64,000 nucleotides of DNA, from assembly GCA_965222835.1 (NCBI GenBank), contig CBDCUQ010000004.1, positions 806,001-870,000 of the forward strand, written 5' to 3'. Below are positions 36,007 through 44,849 of the stretch, piece by piece. Numbering within the stretch: position 1 is the stretch's first letter; every line of letters starts with the position of its first letter. A model generated the notes under the pieces. The model had not been told where the DNA came from, did no database searches, and saw only the letters and a program-made list of their open reading frames with translations. The position numbers and the translations under genes were made by a program. The stretch comes from CBDCUQ01 sp965222835 (GTDB lineage: Bacteria > Pseudomonadota > Alphaproteobacteria > Rhizobiales > Hyphomicrobiaceae).

Positions 36007-36621
36007 TCACCCCCTTCCGCGCACCTCATCTGCCCAGTCGAGCCAGAGTTTGATGCGGGCTTCCGGGTGCGGGGCTGTCATGAAGTCTGTGATGACGGCG
36101 ACGCTGTCGGCGCCGGCAGCGATGACGCCTGTGGCGCGCTCGGGCGTAATTCCGCCTATGGCGACGAGGGGCAGAGCGCCGATCTTCTTCTTCCATTCTG
36201 TGATACGCGCGAGGCCCTGGGGTGGCCACTTCATTCTTTTGAGCTTCGTCTCGTAGATGGGGCCGAGGGCGACGTAGTCCGGTTCGGCGAAAAGGGCCGT
36301 GGCAAGCTCGGCTTCGGAGTGGGTGGAGATGCCAAGGCGGATCTCGGCATGCTTGATTGCGGCGATATCGGCATCTTGCAAGTCCTCTTGTCCGAGATGG
36401 ACGAAATCGGCGCCGGCGGTGATTGCTTCGCGCCAGTAGTCGTTGACGATGAGTTGGCAGCGGTGCTGGCGGCAGACATCGAGCGACGTAGCAATTGCCG
36501 CGGCAACGGTCTCCGCGCTCTCGTTTTTTATGCGGAGTTGGATTGTCTTTATGCCCAAGGGGGCGAGACGCTTCAGCCACTCCGCGTCCGGGACGATGGG
36601 ATAAAAGACGTCGGGTGTCAT
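36007..36621 (-). CDS. thiE: Thiamine-phosphate synthase
   Basis: A 204-aa TIM-barrel enzyme that joins the thiazole and pyrimidine moieties to thiamine phosphate. Motifs: TIQLRIKN (pyrophosphate site), [25 protein letters not shown] (with the metal-binding Asp), [25 protein letters not shown] and [12 protein letters not shown]. Its ATG overlaps the thiG stop by four bases (ATGA), so thiG and thiE are translationally coupled. A longer open frame upstream of this ATG is the shadow of thiG. A diverged copy of its last 25 codons lies at 33690-33782. Confidence 0.92.
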   Translation of the reverse strand: MTPDVFYPIVPDAEWLKRLAPLGIKTIQLRIKNESAETVAAAIATSLDVCRQHRCQLIVNDYWREAITAGADFVHLGQEDLQDADIAAIKHAEIRLGISTHSEAELATALFAEPDYVALGPIYETKLKRMKWPPQGLARITEWKKKIGALPLVAIGGITPERATGVIAAGADSVAVITDFMTAPHPEARIKLWLDWADEVRGRG

Positions 36622-37454
36622 GTCTTTCTTGAGACGCCGAAGAAAGGCGTGCCGGCGACGGGTGTCGACGGTTCGGCCATGTCGCGTTCCTCCATCAATC
36701 CGGCTTCGAAACTCATGCGGCCGGCGTCGATGGCTTGAGCAAACGCGCAGGCCATGGCGACAGGATCTCCCGCCTTGGCAACCGCTGTGTTGATGAGGAC
36801 GGCGTCGTAGCCCATCTCCATGGCGGCGGCGGCGTGTGAGGGCGCGCCGATCCCGGCATCGATGACGAGGGGCACATCCGGGAAATAGGCGCGCATGGTC
36901 TTGAGGCCGTAACGATTGACGAGCCCGCGCCCGGTTCCGATGGGCGCGCCCCATGGCATCAGCACCTCACAGCCTGCCGCCAGCAAACGCTCTCCGGCGC
37001 CAAGGTCTTCGGTGGTGTAGGGGAAGACGTTGAAGCCTTCGCGGGCCAGCGCGCCGGCGGCTTCGACGAGCCCGAACAGATCGGGCTGCAGCGTGTCGTC
37101 GTTGGCAATCACTTCGAGCTTGATCCAATCGGTGTCCAAAAGCTCGCGGGCCATTTGCGCCGTGGTAATGGCTTCTTTGGCGGTCCGGCATCCGGCGGTG
37201 TTGGGCAGCACACACACGTCGAGCGCGCGGATGAGTTCCAGGAAGCGTTCGCCCGTGCGCCCGCGTGCCTGTTCACGGCGCAACGACACGGTGACGATAC
37301 CGGCGCTGGAGGCTTTGACGGCGTCGGACATGATCTGCGGTGAGGGATACTGCGCGGTGCCAAGCAGCAGGCGCGAGGCCATTTCGCGCTCATAGAATGC
37401 GAGGGGGCGCGCGTCCGGCCGGGTTCCGGTGAGATGAGGTGTGCGTTCGTTCAT
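36618..37454 (-). CDS. thiG: Thiazole synthase
   Basis: A 278-aa TIM-barrel protein that builds the thiazole phosphate of thiamine from 1-deoxyxylulose 5-phosphate, dehydroglycine and sulphur delivered by Thi[17 protein letters not shown] opens the domain, the Schiff-base Lys is in DWIKLEVI, and [14 protein letters not shown] and [30 protein letters not shown] complete the phosphate site. It has a 24-residue N-terminal extension before the domain. It is coupled to thiE. thiS is 1.6 kb upstream, separated by pal and a GNAT gene. thiO is not in the window. Confidence 0.94.
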   Translation of the reverse strand: MNERTPHLTGTRPDARPLAFYEREMASRLLLGTAQYPSPQIMSDAVKASSAGIVTVSLRREQARGRTGERFLELIRALDVCVLPNTAGCRTAKEAITTAQMARELLDTDWIKLEVIANDDTLQPDLFGLVEAAGALAREGFNVFPYTTEDLGAGERLLAAGCEVLMPWGAPIGTGRGLVNRYGLKTMRAYFPDVPLVIDAGIGAPSHAAAAMEMGYDAVLINTAVAKAGDPVAMACAFAQAIDAGRMSFEAGLMEERDMAEPSTPVAGTPFFGVSRKT

Positions 37455-37775
37455 CCGTGTCTCTTAGCTGGTCTGCGGTCGTGCGTCGTCACTCGCCTTG
37501 GTCCGCGGGCCGCCTCGTTCCTACATCTGTTGCTCGCAGTGCCGCGCTATTTGCGGAAGGATCGGGCGAGGAGCACCGCGACGATCAAGGCAACAACGAC
37601 ATATGCCCCAATTGCTATCCAGGCCGTATCTATTGCCATGTGCGTGACCTTCCTTTGCCGCCTTCGGGCGGGGACCAAACGTGGGCATGTTATCGCCCAG
37701 CAGGGGCTTTGCCCAGTGGGATTTAGGGTTCGTGGGCATGGGTGCGCCGGCGGGGTTGTGTGCGGCGGCTGAGGT
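37455..37775. other. Intergenic region between thiG and the GNAT gene
   Basis: 321 bases. The only supported item is the 30-codon membrane ORF on the minus strand at 37547-37639, listed separately. The longer frames crossing this region (for example 37434-37772 on the plus strand) have no domain or ribosome binding site. No terminator or riboswitch was recognised; in particular no TPP-riboswitch core was seen ahead of thiG. Confidence 0.5.
37547..37639 (-). CDS. Candidate 30-aa single-pass membrane microprotein
   Basis: An ATG on the minus strand opens a 30-codon frame ended by TAG. The predicted peptide starts MAIDTAWIAIGAYVVVALI and ends AVLLARSFRK: one hydrophobic helix of about 22 residues with a short acidic N-terminus and a positively charged C-terminus, which predicts an N-out, C-in inner-membrane anchor. 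AAGGAAGG lies 8 bases before the ATG, a much better ribosome binding site than most genes here have. The shape recalls small transporter or assembly subunits such as CcmD, but nothing around it supports that. It is too short to be confirmed by sequence alone. Confidence 0.45.
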   Translation of the reverse strand: MAIDTAWIAIGAYVVVALIVAVLLARSFRK

Positions 37776-38240
37776 CTATGCGGACAGGGTCTGGGAGAGC
37801 GCTAGGCGGAACGGCACCATGGTAGAGCGTTCGAAGCCGAAGCTCTTATAGAAGCGATGTGCGTCGGCGTTGCTGGCATCGGACAAGACGGTGATGCGTT
37901 CGCAGCCGTCGGCGCGCGCCGTTTCAATGGCGGCGGCCAGGAGCTTCTTGCCGTAGCCTTTGCCGCGGCAGGATTGGTCGACAACGACGTCTTCTAATAG
38001 TGCGGCACGGGCGCCGAGGACCGTGGAGACAATATAAAGCAGGTTCACCATGCCGATGGCGACGCCGTCTTTTTCCGCGACAAGGATACGCCCATTGCGT
38101 TCGTCGGCGAGGAGCGCTGCGATGCCGCGCGCCTGCTTCTCAGGATCAGGAACGAATTCGGGTTCCAATGTAAAGAGCTGATCCAGAAGACGGACCAGAG
38201 CGGCTATGTCGTCTGACGTGGCGTGTCGGATTGTCGGCAT
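37776..38240 (-). CDS. GNAT family N-acetyltransferase
   Basis: A 154-aa acetyltransferase. The start at 38240 gives MPTIRHATSDDIAALVRLLDQL, the standard GNAT N-terminus; the frame continues upstream into pal only by chance. ALLEDVVVDQSCRGKGYGKKLL contains the acetyl-CoA binding Q/RxxGxG/A motif, and NADAHRFYKSFGFE is the usual C-terminal signature. The substrate is unknown. It begins 5 bases after the pal stop and is probably co-transcribed with it. Confidence 0.88.
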   Translation of the reverse strand: MPTIRHATSDDIAALVRLLDQLFTLEPEFVPDPEKQARGIAALLADERNGRILVAEKDGVAIGMVNLLYIVSTVLGARAALLEDVVVDQSCRGKGYGKKLLAAAIETARADGCERITVLSDASNADAHRFYKSFGFERSTMVPFRLALSQTLSA

Positions 38241-38245
38241 TACGA

Positions 38246-38803
38246 TTAGTAGCGTGGCGCGCCTTGGGAGTATTGGCGCGCATAGGCGCCATTGAGGACG
38301 GTTTGTGCGCGCCGGTTCTGCGACCAGCAGCTGATGTCGTCGCACGCGGCAACTGGGCGTTCCTTGCCGTAGGAAATTGTGCGCACGCGTGAGGCATTGA
38401 TTCCCATGCGCGCGAGGTAGTTGCGCACGGACGTGGCGCGGCGCGCGCCCAATGCGATGTTGTATTCGCGTGTGCCGCGCTCATCCGCGTGGCCTTCGAT
38501 GGTCACGGTTAGATTCTGGTTCTGCTGTAAGAAGCGGGCCTGGCTGGCGAGTGTTTGCTGGGCTTCCGGTGTCAGGTCTGAGCTGTCGGACGCGAAGTAG
38601 ACGAGGTCGCCGACTTCGTTCTTGAGCATGGCGGTTGCGCCGGCTCGTCCCTTACCCCAGCGGCCGTATTGGCCGCTGCCATAGCCGGGAGAGCCAAGAC
38701 GGCTGGAATTGGTATCGGCCGTATTCTGGCTGGCGCAGCCTGCGGCTGCGAGCGTTCCCAGTGCAATGAGAAGCGCGAAAGACGGTCGGGTGAGAGAACG
38801 CAT
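38246..38803 (-). CDS. pal: Peptidoglycan-associated lipoprotein Pal
   Basis: A 185-aa outer-membrane lipoprotein of the Tol-Pal system. The signal peptide ends in a lipobox (LAAAGC). After a Gly/Ser-rich linker the OmpA-like domain begins at VYFASDSSDLTPEAQ and contains VTIEGHADERGTREYNIALGARRA and ISYGKERPVA, including the residues that bind diaminopimelate. The start at 38803 is chosen because it gives a normal signal peptide. tolB and tolQRA are not beside it, and it instead stands between thiS and a GNAT gene. In many relatives pal follows tolB, so this copy may be separate from a main tol cluster or the cluster may be split. Confidence 0.9.
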   Translation of the reverse strand: MRSLTRPSFALLIALGTLAAAGCASQNTADTNSSRLGSPGYGSGQYGRWGKGRAGATAMLKNEVGDLVYFASDSSDLTPEAQQTLASQARFLQQNQNLTVTIEGHADERGTREYNIALGARRATSVRNYLARMGINASRVRTISYGKERPVAACDDISCWSQNRRAQTVLNGAYARQYSQGAPRY

Positions 38804-39071
38804 GACAGGGATACCCGTTGAGTTGCGACGGCGGCGCAGCGATCCGATCGTACGGTTAGTCTCGATGCAGGGCATTCTTGTGACCCCACTGAGACGATCC
38901 CGTGTCGGGCCTGGTGCAATTGTGGCCGGGGCTCGATCGCTACTGTTTACTTTGCGGTCACCATGACGCTCAGGTGGTAAACGAGGCGTAAATGGGCGCC
39001 CGGCCCGCGCGCGTAACACTTGTTCTTGCGGGCATGTGATTCAAGAAAACCTGACGTATCGAAATGCGGCT

Positions 39072-39281
39072 TCAGCCACCCTGACGGATGGAGACCACTT
39101 CAACGCTGTCGCCAGTTTTGATGGGCGTGGCCGCACGCTGGTTCAGCGGGACGAAGGCACCGTTCAAGGCTGTGGCGACTTTTTCGATATCGTAGCCTTG
39201 CTCTGATAGAAGCTGGTCCAGTGTTGTTGCACCGGTAGCGGCCCCTTTTCCGTTGAGCGTGATGTGATGGCTTGCGGACAT
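39072..39281 (-). CDS. thiS: Sulphur carrier protein ThiS
   Basis: A 69-aa ubiquitin-fold protein ending in the required Gly-Gly (SIRQGG), which is adenylated and thiocarboxylated to carry sulphur to ThiG. ITLNGKGAATGATTLDQLL and VATALNGAFVPLNQRAATPI match the family, as does DSVEVVSIRQGG. It lies on the same strand as thiG and thiE, but pal, a GNAT gene and a microprotein ORF intervene. Confidence 0.9.
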   Translation of the reverse strand: MSASHHITLNGKGAATGATTLDQLLSEQGYDIEKVATALNGAFVPLNQRAATPIKTGDSVEVVSIRQGG

Positions 39282-39706
39282 GATTGGTGTGGGTGTCTCG
39301 ACTTCGGTTGGGCCTGAACTTTGTCTTTCATACTATCTCAACCCTAAGACGCACGCTCGGTCGCCTTATATTGAACAATATTCAGTTTCATGTATATTGG
39401 CGTATGAACGATGTTCATTCCAGGTGGAGTTCAAGCACTATGTCCATACAACGCATCGTCGACTACGTCCTCGGATCGGCCGCAAACGTCGGAAAAAGCC
39501 CAATAGATGGCGTTGAAGCCCGTGTTTATGGGCGCGGGCGCCGCCCGATCTGGCCTGTGGATCAGGCGCGGCCCTGGCAAAAGTGGGGACCCCAACGCCG
39601 TTCTTTAACCCTGGTCCGGCATCAATAGATCCGGGTCTCCGGGCGCCTTTCGGCGGTGTGCCGAGCCAACGACCCTCTTTGCTGCAACTCGATAACCGGT
39701 CTCGAT
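39282..39706. other. Intergenic region between thiS and the aas fusion gene
   Basis: 425 bases between divergent genes. The part near 39355-39420 is AT-rich and probably holds promoters. It includes an inverted repeat ATGAAC-GAT-GTTCAT at 39404-39418. A frame of 62 codons from the ATG at 39440, with GGTGGAG upstream, is open but its product is unlike any protein I know and its composition looks random. No TPP-riboswitch core could be found on the minus strand ahead of thiS. Confidence 0.5.
39404..39418. promoter_or_regulatory. Possible operator, inverted repeat ATGAAC-N3-GTTCAT
   Basis: A perfect 6-bp inverted repeat with a 3-base centre, inside the AT-rich segment of the divergent thiS/aas region. 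It is 123 bases upstream of thiS and about 290 bases upstream of the aas fusion. This size and form suits a dimeric regulator. There is no other evidence. Confidence 0.3.
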
Positions 39707-42700
39707 ATGTCCAATTCGCTTCTTGCTACCCGCCGTTTCGCGCCGCTTTTTTGGTGCCAGTTTCTGTCTGCGCTGAATGACAACTTCGTCAAGAACGCGC
39801 TCGTTATTCTGATTCTGTTTCAGATCGGCTCTGATAACGGGGCGACGTTGGTGACGCTTGCAGGCGCGACGCTGGTGGCGCCGTTCTTCTTATTCTCCGC
39901 GCTCGGCGGCGAGATGGCCGACAAGTACGACAAGGCGGTGATGGCCGAATGGCTGAAACGCTGGGAGATTCCAATTGCCTTCATATCGGCAGCCGGCTTC
40001 GTTCTCCATTCCGTTCCGCTTCTCTTTTTGGCGCTTGCCGGTTTTGGCTCCATTGCAGCGCTTTTCGGTCCGATCAAATACGGCATTCTGCCCGAGCAGC
40101 TCGAGGTCAAAGAACTGCCCGAGGGGAATGCGCTCGTCGAGGGTGCGACGTTCCTTGCGATCTTGCTTGGTACGATTGCCGGTGGGGTCGCGGCCGGTCT
40201 TGACGGCATGTCTTGGGTGGTCGCCGTAATTGTCATCGCGATGGCCGCCGTGGGCTGGCTGATGGCAAAATTGATGCCCAAGCGCCACGCGGCTGATCCC
40301 GACCTCGTCATTGAAAAGAATCCGCTGCGTTCAACCGTGAAATTGTTTGCTCATTTGAGGGGCGATCAACGGCTTTGGACCGGCGCACTCATTACGAGCT
40401 GGTTTTGGCTGGTGGGTGCCGTTGTGCTTTCGCTCCTGCCGGTCTTGATGAAGGACACATTCGGCGGCGGGAAAAGCACGGTGACTGCGGCGTTGGTTGC
40501 TTTCACTGTCGGCATTGCCATCGGTTCGGCGCTTGCCGCCAAGGCCAGCAAGAACCGACCGAACCTTGCTTTGGTTCCGATCGGCGCCTTCTTGATGGGT
40601 CTTTTCTGCCTCGATCTTTCCTGGGTTGCGGGCACCATCATTAAATCAGAGGTTCCGCTCGACGTGACAGGATTGCTTGCGACGTTCGCAGGATGGCGCT
40701 CGCTGGTCGATCTTATGGGGCTTGCGGTTGCCGGCGGTCTTTACATTGTGCCCGCGTTTGCTGCCGTCCAAATGTGGGCGCCTGAAGATGAGAAGGCGCG
40801 CACAATTGCCGGGTGCAACGTTTTGCAAGCCGCTTTCATGACGACCGCAACGCTTGTGACGGCCGGCCTGCAGGCTTCGGGATTCTCGCTGTCGACGCTC
40901 CTCCTTGGACTCGGTGTGCTCAATATCGCGGTGGTAGCACTCATTCTTCGTGCCTGGGGGAAGGAGGGCGTCAAAGATGTTGCCCTGTTTCTCTTCAAGA
41001 CGTTCCTGAGACTTGAGGTCAAGGGTGTCGAGAACCTGCCCAAAGACGGCGAGCGGGCCATTATCGCGCCGAACCACCTCAGTTTGATCGATGCTGGCCT
41101 GCTGCATGCGATTATGCCGTCACACGCCGCATTTGCGGTTGATACCGCCATATCGCAGCGTTGGTGGGCGCGTCCGTTCCTCAAGCTTGTGAATTTCCAT
41201 GCCATCGACCCCACGCGGCCGCTCGGGATGCGCCATCTCATTCATAAGGTCAAGGTCGGCGAACCGCTCGTCATTTTCCCGGAAGGGCGCCTTACTGTTA
41301 CCGGTGGGTTGATGAAGGTCTATGACGGCACAGCCATGATCGCGGACAAGGCTGATGCCGTGGTGGTGCCGGTGCGTATCGAGGGGCCGGAACGTTCGTA
41401 CTTCGGGTATCTCAACCGCTATCAGACGAAGAAGGTCTGGTTCCCGAAGACGACGGTAACAATTCTGCCACCGGTTGAACTCAGCGTTGATCCCGAGCTC
41501 AAGGGAAAGAGACGGCGCCAAGCCGCAGGCGCTGCCATGCAGGACATCATGGTCAACACGGCGGTGATGACGGCTAATCTCGACCAGACGCTGTTCGAGG
41601 CGCTCGTCGACGCGAAACGCACGCGCGATACCGGCAAGGCGGCGATCGAAGACGCTTTGGGGACAAAATTATCGTACCGCAAGCTCATTCTCGGCGCGCA
41701 GGTGCTTGGTCGGAGACTTGAGCCGCTGGCGTCAGAAGGTGAGGCGGTTGGTGTGCTTCTTCCCAACACGGCCGGCGTTGCGGTGACGTTCTTTGCCCTG
41801 CAGTCCACGGGCCGGGTTCCGGCGATGCTGAACTTTACGGCCGGTGCTCAGAATATGGCGGCGGCCTGCAAGGCCGCGAACGTCAGCCCGATTTTGACGT
41901 CACGTGCATTCGTCGAGAAGGCCAAGCTTACCAAGGTGGTTGCCAGGCTCGAAGACGGTGCCAAGGTTGTTTATCTCGAAGACGTCAAAGAGACGATTGG
42001 CGTTGCTGATAAGCTTTCCGGCTTACTTGCCGGCTCGGAAGCGAGGGTGGCCCGCAAGCCCGATGACCCGGCAGTTGTTCTATTTACATCCGGTTCGGAA
42101 GGCACGCCCAAGGGTGTTGTGCTTTCGCACAAGAACCTGCTGGCCAACGCTTATCAGTGCCTGCATCGCATTGCAGTCGATGGCCAGGACAAAGTCTTCA
42201 ACGTGATGCCGGTGTTTCATTCGTTCGGCCTCACGGGCGGGCTGGTGATGCCGTTGATGGGTGGCGTTCCTGTGTTCCTCTATCCGTCGCCATTGCACTA
42301 TCGCATCGTGCCCGAGCTCGTTTACGCATCGAATGCGACGATCATGTTCGGCACCGATACGTTCCTCAACGGATATGCACGGGCTGCTCACCCTTATGAC
42401 TTCCACCGGGTGCGTCTCATTGTGGCGGGTGCAGAGGCTGTCAAGGATCGCACGCGGCAGACGTATATGGAGAAGTTCGGTGTGCGCATTCTTGAGGGCT
42501 ATGGCGTCACAGAAACCGCGCCGGTGCTCGCAATTAATACACCGCTTGCTAACAAAAACGGGACAGTGGGCCGCCTTGCGCCGCTTATGGAAGCGCGCCT
42601 CGAGCCTGTTCCCGGCATTGAGGAAGGCGGGCGACTTTTTGTCCGCGGGCCAAACGTGATGCTGGGCTACATGCGTGCCGAAAATCCGGGTGTGTTGGAG

Positions 42701-43165
42701 CCACCGCATGAGGGCTGGCATGACACTGGGGATATTGTGGCTTTCGATGAGCAAGGGTTCATTACCATCAAGGGCCGGGCGAAGCGATTTGCCAAGATCG
42801 GCGGCGAGATGGTGTCGCTTTCGGCCGTCGAGGCGATGAGCGCCGAATTGTGGCCGAACCTTATTACGGTGGTTGTGGCCGTGCCTGATGCCAGAAAGGG
42901 TGAGAAGCTCATCTTGATGACGACGGACGCCAATTGTACCCGTGCAGACTTCCTCAGCCATGCGCGGAAGACGGGTGCCAGCGAGCTTCAGGTTCCGTCG
43001 GAGATTCTCGTTGTCGAGAAGATTCCACTGCTGGGCTCGGGCAAGCCGGATTATGTGTCGGCTCTTGCGCTCGCCAAGGATCGTCTTGCGGCGCGCTCTG
43101 CGAAGCCTCAAGCGTTGGTGCTGGAACCTGAGTTGGAACCTTCACGCGCCAAGCCAGCCGCTTAG
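39707..43165 (+). CDS. aas: Fused lysophospholipid transporter, acyltransferase and acyl-ACP synthetase (LplT-Aas)
   Basis: An 1152-aa protein that joins three functions for recycling lysophospholipids at the inner membrane. Residues 1 to about 410 form a 12-segment MFS transporter like LplT (starts RRFAPLFWCQFLSALNDNFVKNALV). About 430-620 is a PlsC-type acyltransferase with NHLSLIDAG (His-x4-Asp) and FPEGRLT. About 640-1130 is an AMP-binding acyl-ACP synthetase with FTSGSEGTPKGVVLSHKNL and EGYGVTETAPVLAIN. In Escherichia coli LplT and Aas are separate neighbours, and the fusion is known in other Proteobacteria. The ATG at 39707 gives the standard N-terminus. The gene is monocistronic and convergent with the extensin-like gene. 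Confidence 0.93.
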   Translation: MSNSLLATRRFAPLFWCQFLSALNDNFVKNALVILILFQIGSDNGATLVTLAGATLVAPFFLFSALGGEMADKYDKAVMAEWLKRWEIPIAFISAAGFVLHSVPLLFLALAGFGSIAALFGPIKYGILPEQLEVKELPEGNALVEGATFLAILLGTIAGGVAAGLDGMSWVVAVIVIAMAAVGWLMAKLMPKRHAADPDLVIEKNPLRSTVKLFAHLRGDQRLWTGALITSWFWLVGAVVLSLLPVLMKDTFGGGKSTVTAALVAFTVGIAIGSALAAKASKNRPNLALVPIGAFLMGLFCLDLSWVAGTIIKSEVPLDVTGLLATFAGWRSLVDLMGLAVAGGLYIVPAFAAVQMWAPEDEKARTIAGCNVLQAAFMTTATLVTAGLQASGFSLSTLLLGLGVLNIAVVALILRAWGKEGVKDVALFLFKTFLRLEVKGVENLPKDGERAIIAPNHLSLIDAGLLHAIMPSHAAFAVDTAISQRWWARPFLKLVNFHAIDPTRPLGMRHLIHKVKVGEPLVIFPEGRLTVTGGLMKVYDGTAMIADKADAVVVPVRIEGPERSYFGYLNRYQTKKVWFPKTTVTILPPVELSVDPELKGKRRRQAAGAAMQDIMVNTAVMTANLDQTLFEALVDAKRTRDTGKAAIEDALGTKLSYRKLILGAQVLGRRLEPLASEGEAVGVLLPNTAGVAVTFFALQSTGRVPAMLNFTAGAQNMAAACKAANVSPILTSRAFVEKAKLTKVVARLEDGAKVVYLEDVKETIGVADKLSGLLAGSEARVARKPDDPAVVLFTSGSEGTPKGVVLSHKNLLANAYQCLHRIAVDGQDKVFNVMPVFHSFGLTGGLVMPLMGGVPVFLYPSPLHYRIVPELVYASNATIMFGTDTFLNGYARAAHPYDFHRVRLIVAGAEAVKDRTRQTYMEKFGVRILEGYGVTETAPVLAINTPLANKNGTVGRLAPLMEARLEPVPGIEEGGRLFVRGPNVMLGYMRAENPGVLEPPHEGWHDTGDIVAFDEQGFITIKGRAKRFAKIGGEMVSLSAVEAMSAELWPNLITVVVAVPDARKGEKLILMTTDANCTRADFLSHARKTGASELQVPSEILVVEKIPLLGSGKPDYVSALALAKDRLAARSAKPQALVLEPELEPSRAKPAA

Positions 43166-43209
43166 GATCATGGTGGTGTGATCTTACAGCAGGCAGGCTG
43201 GTCCAAAGG

Positions 43210-44643
43210 TCACTCGCAATATTTTCGTCGTTTGCGCGGGGCCATGTCGACGTGGAAATGGTTGCGGTGGGCGTTGTTTGCTTCTGGTCCGAGTGTGGTA
43301 CCGAAGATCTTGCAGGCTGCGGCATGTGCGCCATGTAGAAAGCGTGACACCGGGGTGGGTTTGTAATTGAGGACGGCCTCGGGCGAAATTGCCGCCGTCT
43401 TTCGTTGCGCTTTCTTCTTGTTTCGGTTTTTTGTGGCCTTCTTCCGCGTCTTCGATGTCTTCTTTTTGCGCGCTTTTTCTCCGGGGCCGCCGAGTTGTCT
43501 CGGCGGGTTGAGGTCGGCGCCAGCGTCGTCCCCGTTAACGCCGGATGCCGTTCGCCCCGTCTTTGGAATTCCGTCGGCGATGGTGTCTGTACGCAGGCGC
43601 CGTTGAGCCGCCGATGTTTCAATGGGCACGCGTTTATCTTCTGATTTTGAGCCTTTGCCTTCCCTACCGTCGCCAGGAGGTGCGGCTTTCTCGGCAGCGG
43701 CGCGTTCGGCCGCGGCCTTTTCCGCCGCGGCTTTTATGGCTTCGGCTTTCTTGCGGGCTGTCTCTTCGATGGCCTTCTTCGCTGCCGTGATGTCGCGTTT
43801 TGCCGGCCCCCAGCCCTGCAACAAATAGGCTTTCTTGGCGTCCGCGGTCACGAAGCCGCGAATGTCGAGGGCGTTCGCCCGCCCGTGTTCGGAGAGCTTG
43901 GTGGTCGTGCGTCCGTAGGCATTGCGGCAGGCGTAGTCGCTCATAACTTTGATCTTGGCGATCTTGGTGCCGAGATGCTTTTTGGCGAGGCGCTGTAGGT
44001 CTTTCTGCACCCATTCTTCCATCCCCGCGACCATGTCACAGGTGACGATCGCCGGTGGATCGAGCACGACTTGGGGCTTTGCTCCGACACTCATGAGACG
44101 CACAGGTGCTGCGGCCCCACATTCGTTTTTCCTGAAAGGGGCTTCGGGTACGGCCACTGCGTTGAGACCTTTGAGACGGATCTCGCAGTTGGCCTTGGCC
44201 CGTGCAATTTCGTCTTCCGGCCATTCCGTCAGAACCTTCGGTGTCTTCTTAACTTCTTCGGTCTTGGGGTCGTCTGGCTCTTTCTTTGTCTCGGCCTTTG
44301 CCGGTTTGTCCTGGTATGACTTGCGTCTCTTTTCAATCGTTTTGCCGGGGGACGTACGCGGGGGTTGCTTGTCTATTGCCCCTTTGGCGGCATCTTTTGT
44401 TGCCGGTTTTTTGACGGCGCTTGGGACTGTGGCGCCTTCGATGCTCTTCCGATTTGATGTGTCACTGGCGGAGGTCTTGGCGCGTGTCGAAACACCGGGA
44501 CGGAATGGTGTGCGGCCGGGGACGGCGGCGGCGCCGGTTGCATCTCTTGGTTTTTTGATGGGAAGCGGAACCTCGTCTGCGGAGGCAATACCCCCTAAGG
44601 CCAATCCGGCAGCAATGATGACGGGAAGCCCGAACCGCGGCAT
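43210..44643 (-). CDS. Extensin-like family protein with a large internal basic insert
   Basis: A 477-aa exported protein: signal peptide (cleavage near IASADE), a Lys/Pro/Thr-rich linker to about residue 150, then the extensin-like C-terminal domain (CEIRLKGL, then CGAAAPVRL, VTCDMVAGMEEWV, SDYACRNAYGR, SEHGRANALDIRGF). After GWGPAKRD (about residue 287) the domain is interrupted by about 145 residues of Ala/Glu/Lys then Lys/Arg-rich low-complexity sequence, and resumes with RFLHGAHAAACKIFGT and NHFHVDMAPRKRRKYCE. The domain resembles bacterial D-Ala-D-Ala-type metal-dependent peptidases: the His/Asp residues SEHGRANALDIRG and NHFHVD look intact. A role at the cell wall is likely. Confidence 0.82.
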   Translation of the reverse strand: MPRFGLPVIIAAGLALGGIASADEVPLPIKKPRDATGAAAVPGRTPFRPGVSTRAKTSASDTSNRKSIEGATVPSAVKKPATKDAAKGAIDKQPPRTSPGKTIEKRRKSYQDKPAKAETKKEPDDPKTEEVKKTPKVLTEWPEDEIARAKANCEIRLKGLNAVAVPEAPFRKNECGAAAPVRLMSVGAKPQVVLDPPAIVTCDMVAGMEEWVQKDLQRLAKKHLGTKIAKIKVMSDYACRNAYGRTTTKLSEHGRANALDIRGFVTADAKKAYLLQGWGPAKRDITAAKKAIEETARKKAEAIKAAAEKAAAERAAAEKAAPPGDGREGKGSKSEDKRVPIETSAAQRRLRTDTIADGIPKTGRTASGVNGDDAGADLNPPRQLGGPGEKARKKKTSKTRKKATKNRNKKKAQRKTAAISPEAVLNYKPTPVSRFLHGAHAAACKIFGTTLGPEANNAHRNHFHVDMAPRKRRKYCE

Positions 44644-44849
44644 AAGAGTCCATGTCCTGGTTGCGGAATAGAGACCGGCGCCGATTCTTTGGTCGGGCGC
44701 CGTTCTGTCGGCGAATCGACTGGGTGAGTTTTCTCCCTAAGCCCGACGTTGTATAGCGGCAAAATGTGGCCTCGCAACATTCGGCGGACATGCCTTCAAC
44801 TTTTGCGGTAATAGCCCGAGACGAAAACTCTTTCTGGCAAGAGGAAGCA

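Noticed and set aside
36622..36954. Upstream extension of the thiE frame
   Set aside because: It overlaps thiG entirely; the ATG at 36621, overlapping the thiG stop, gives a normal-length ThiE.
37547..37639. The microprotein as CcmD (haem exporter subunit)
   Set aside because: The hydrophobic pattern is only loosely similar and no ccm gene is nearby.
39282..39460. TPP riboswitch ahead of thiS
   Set aside because: No conserved TPP core (CUGAGA with partner ACCUGA-type segment) was seen on the minus strand.
39440..39628. A 62-codon frame upstream of the aas fusion with GGTGGAG before it
   Set aside because: The predicted product is Arg/Trp-rich without plausible secondary structure and lies in a promoter-like region.
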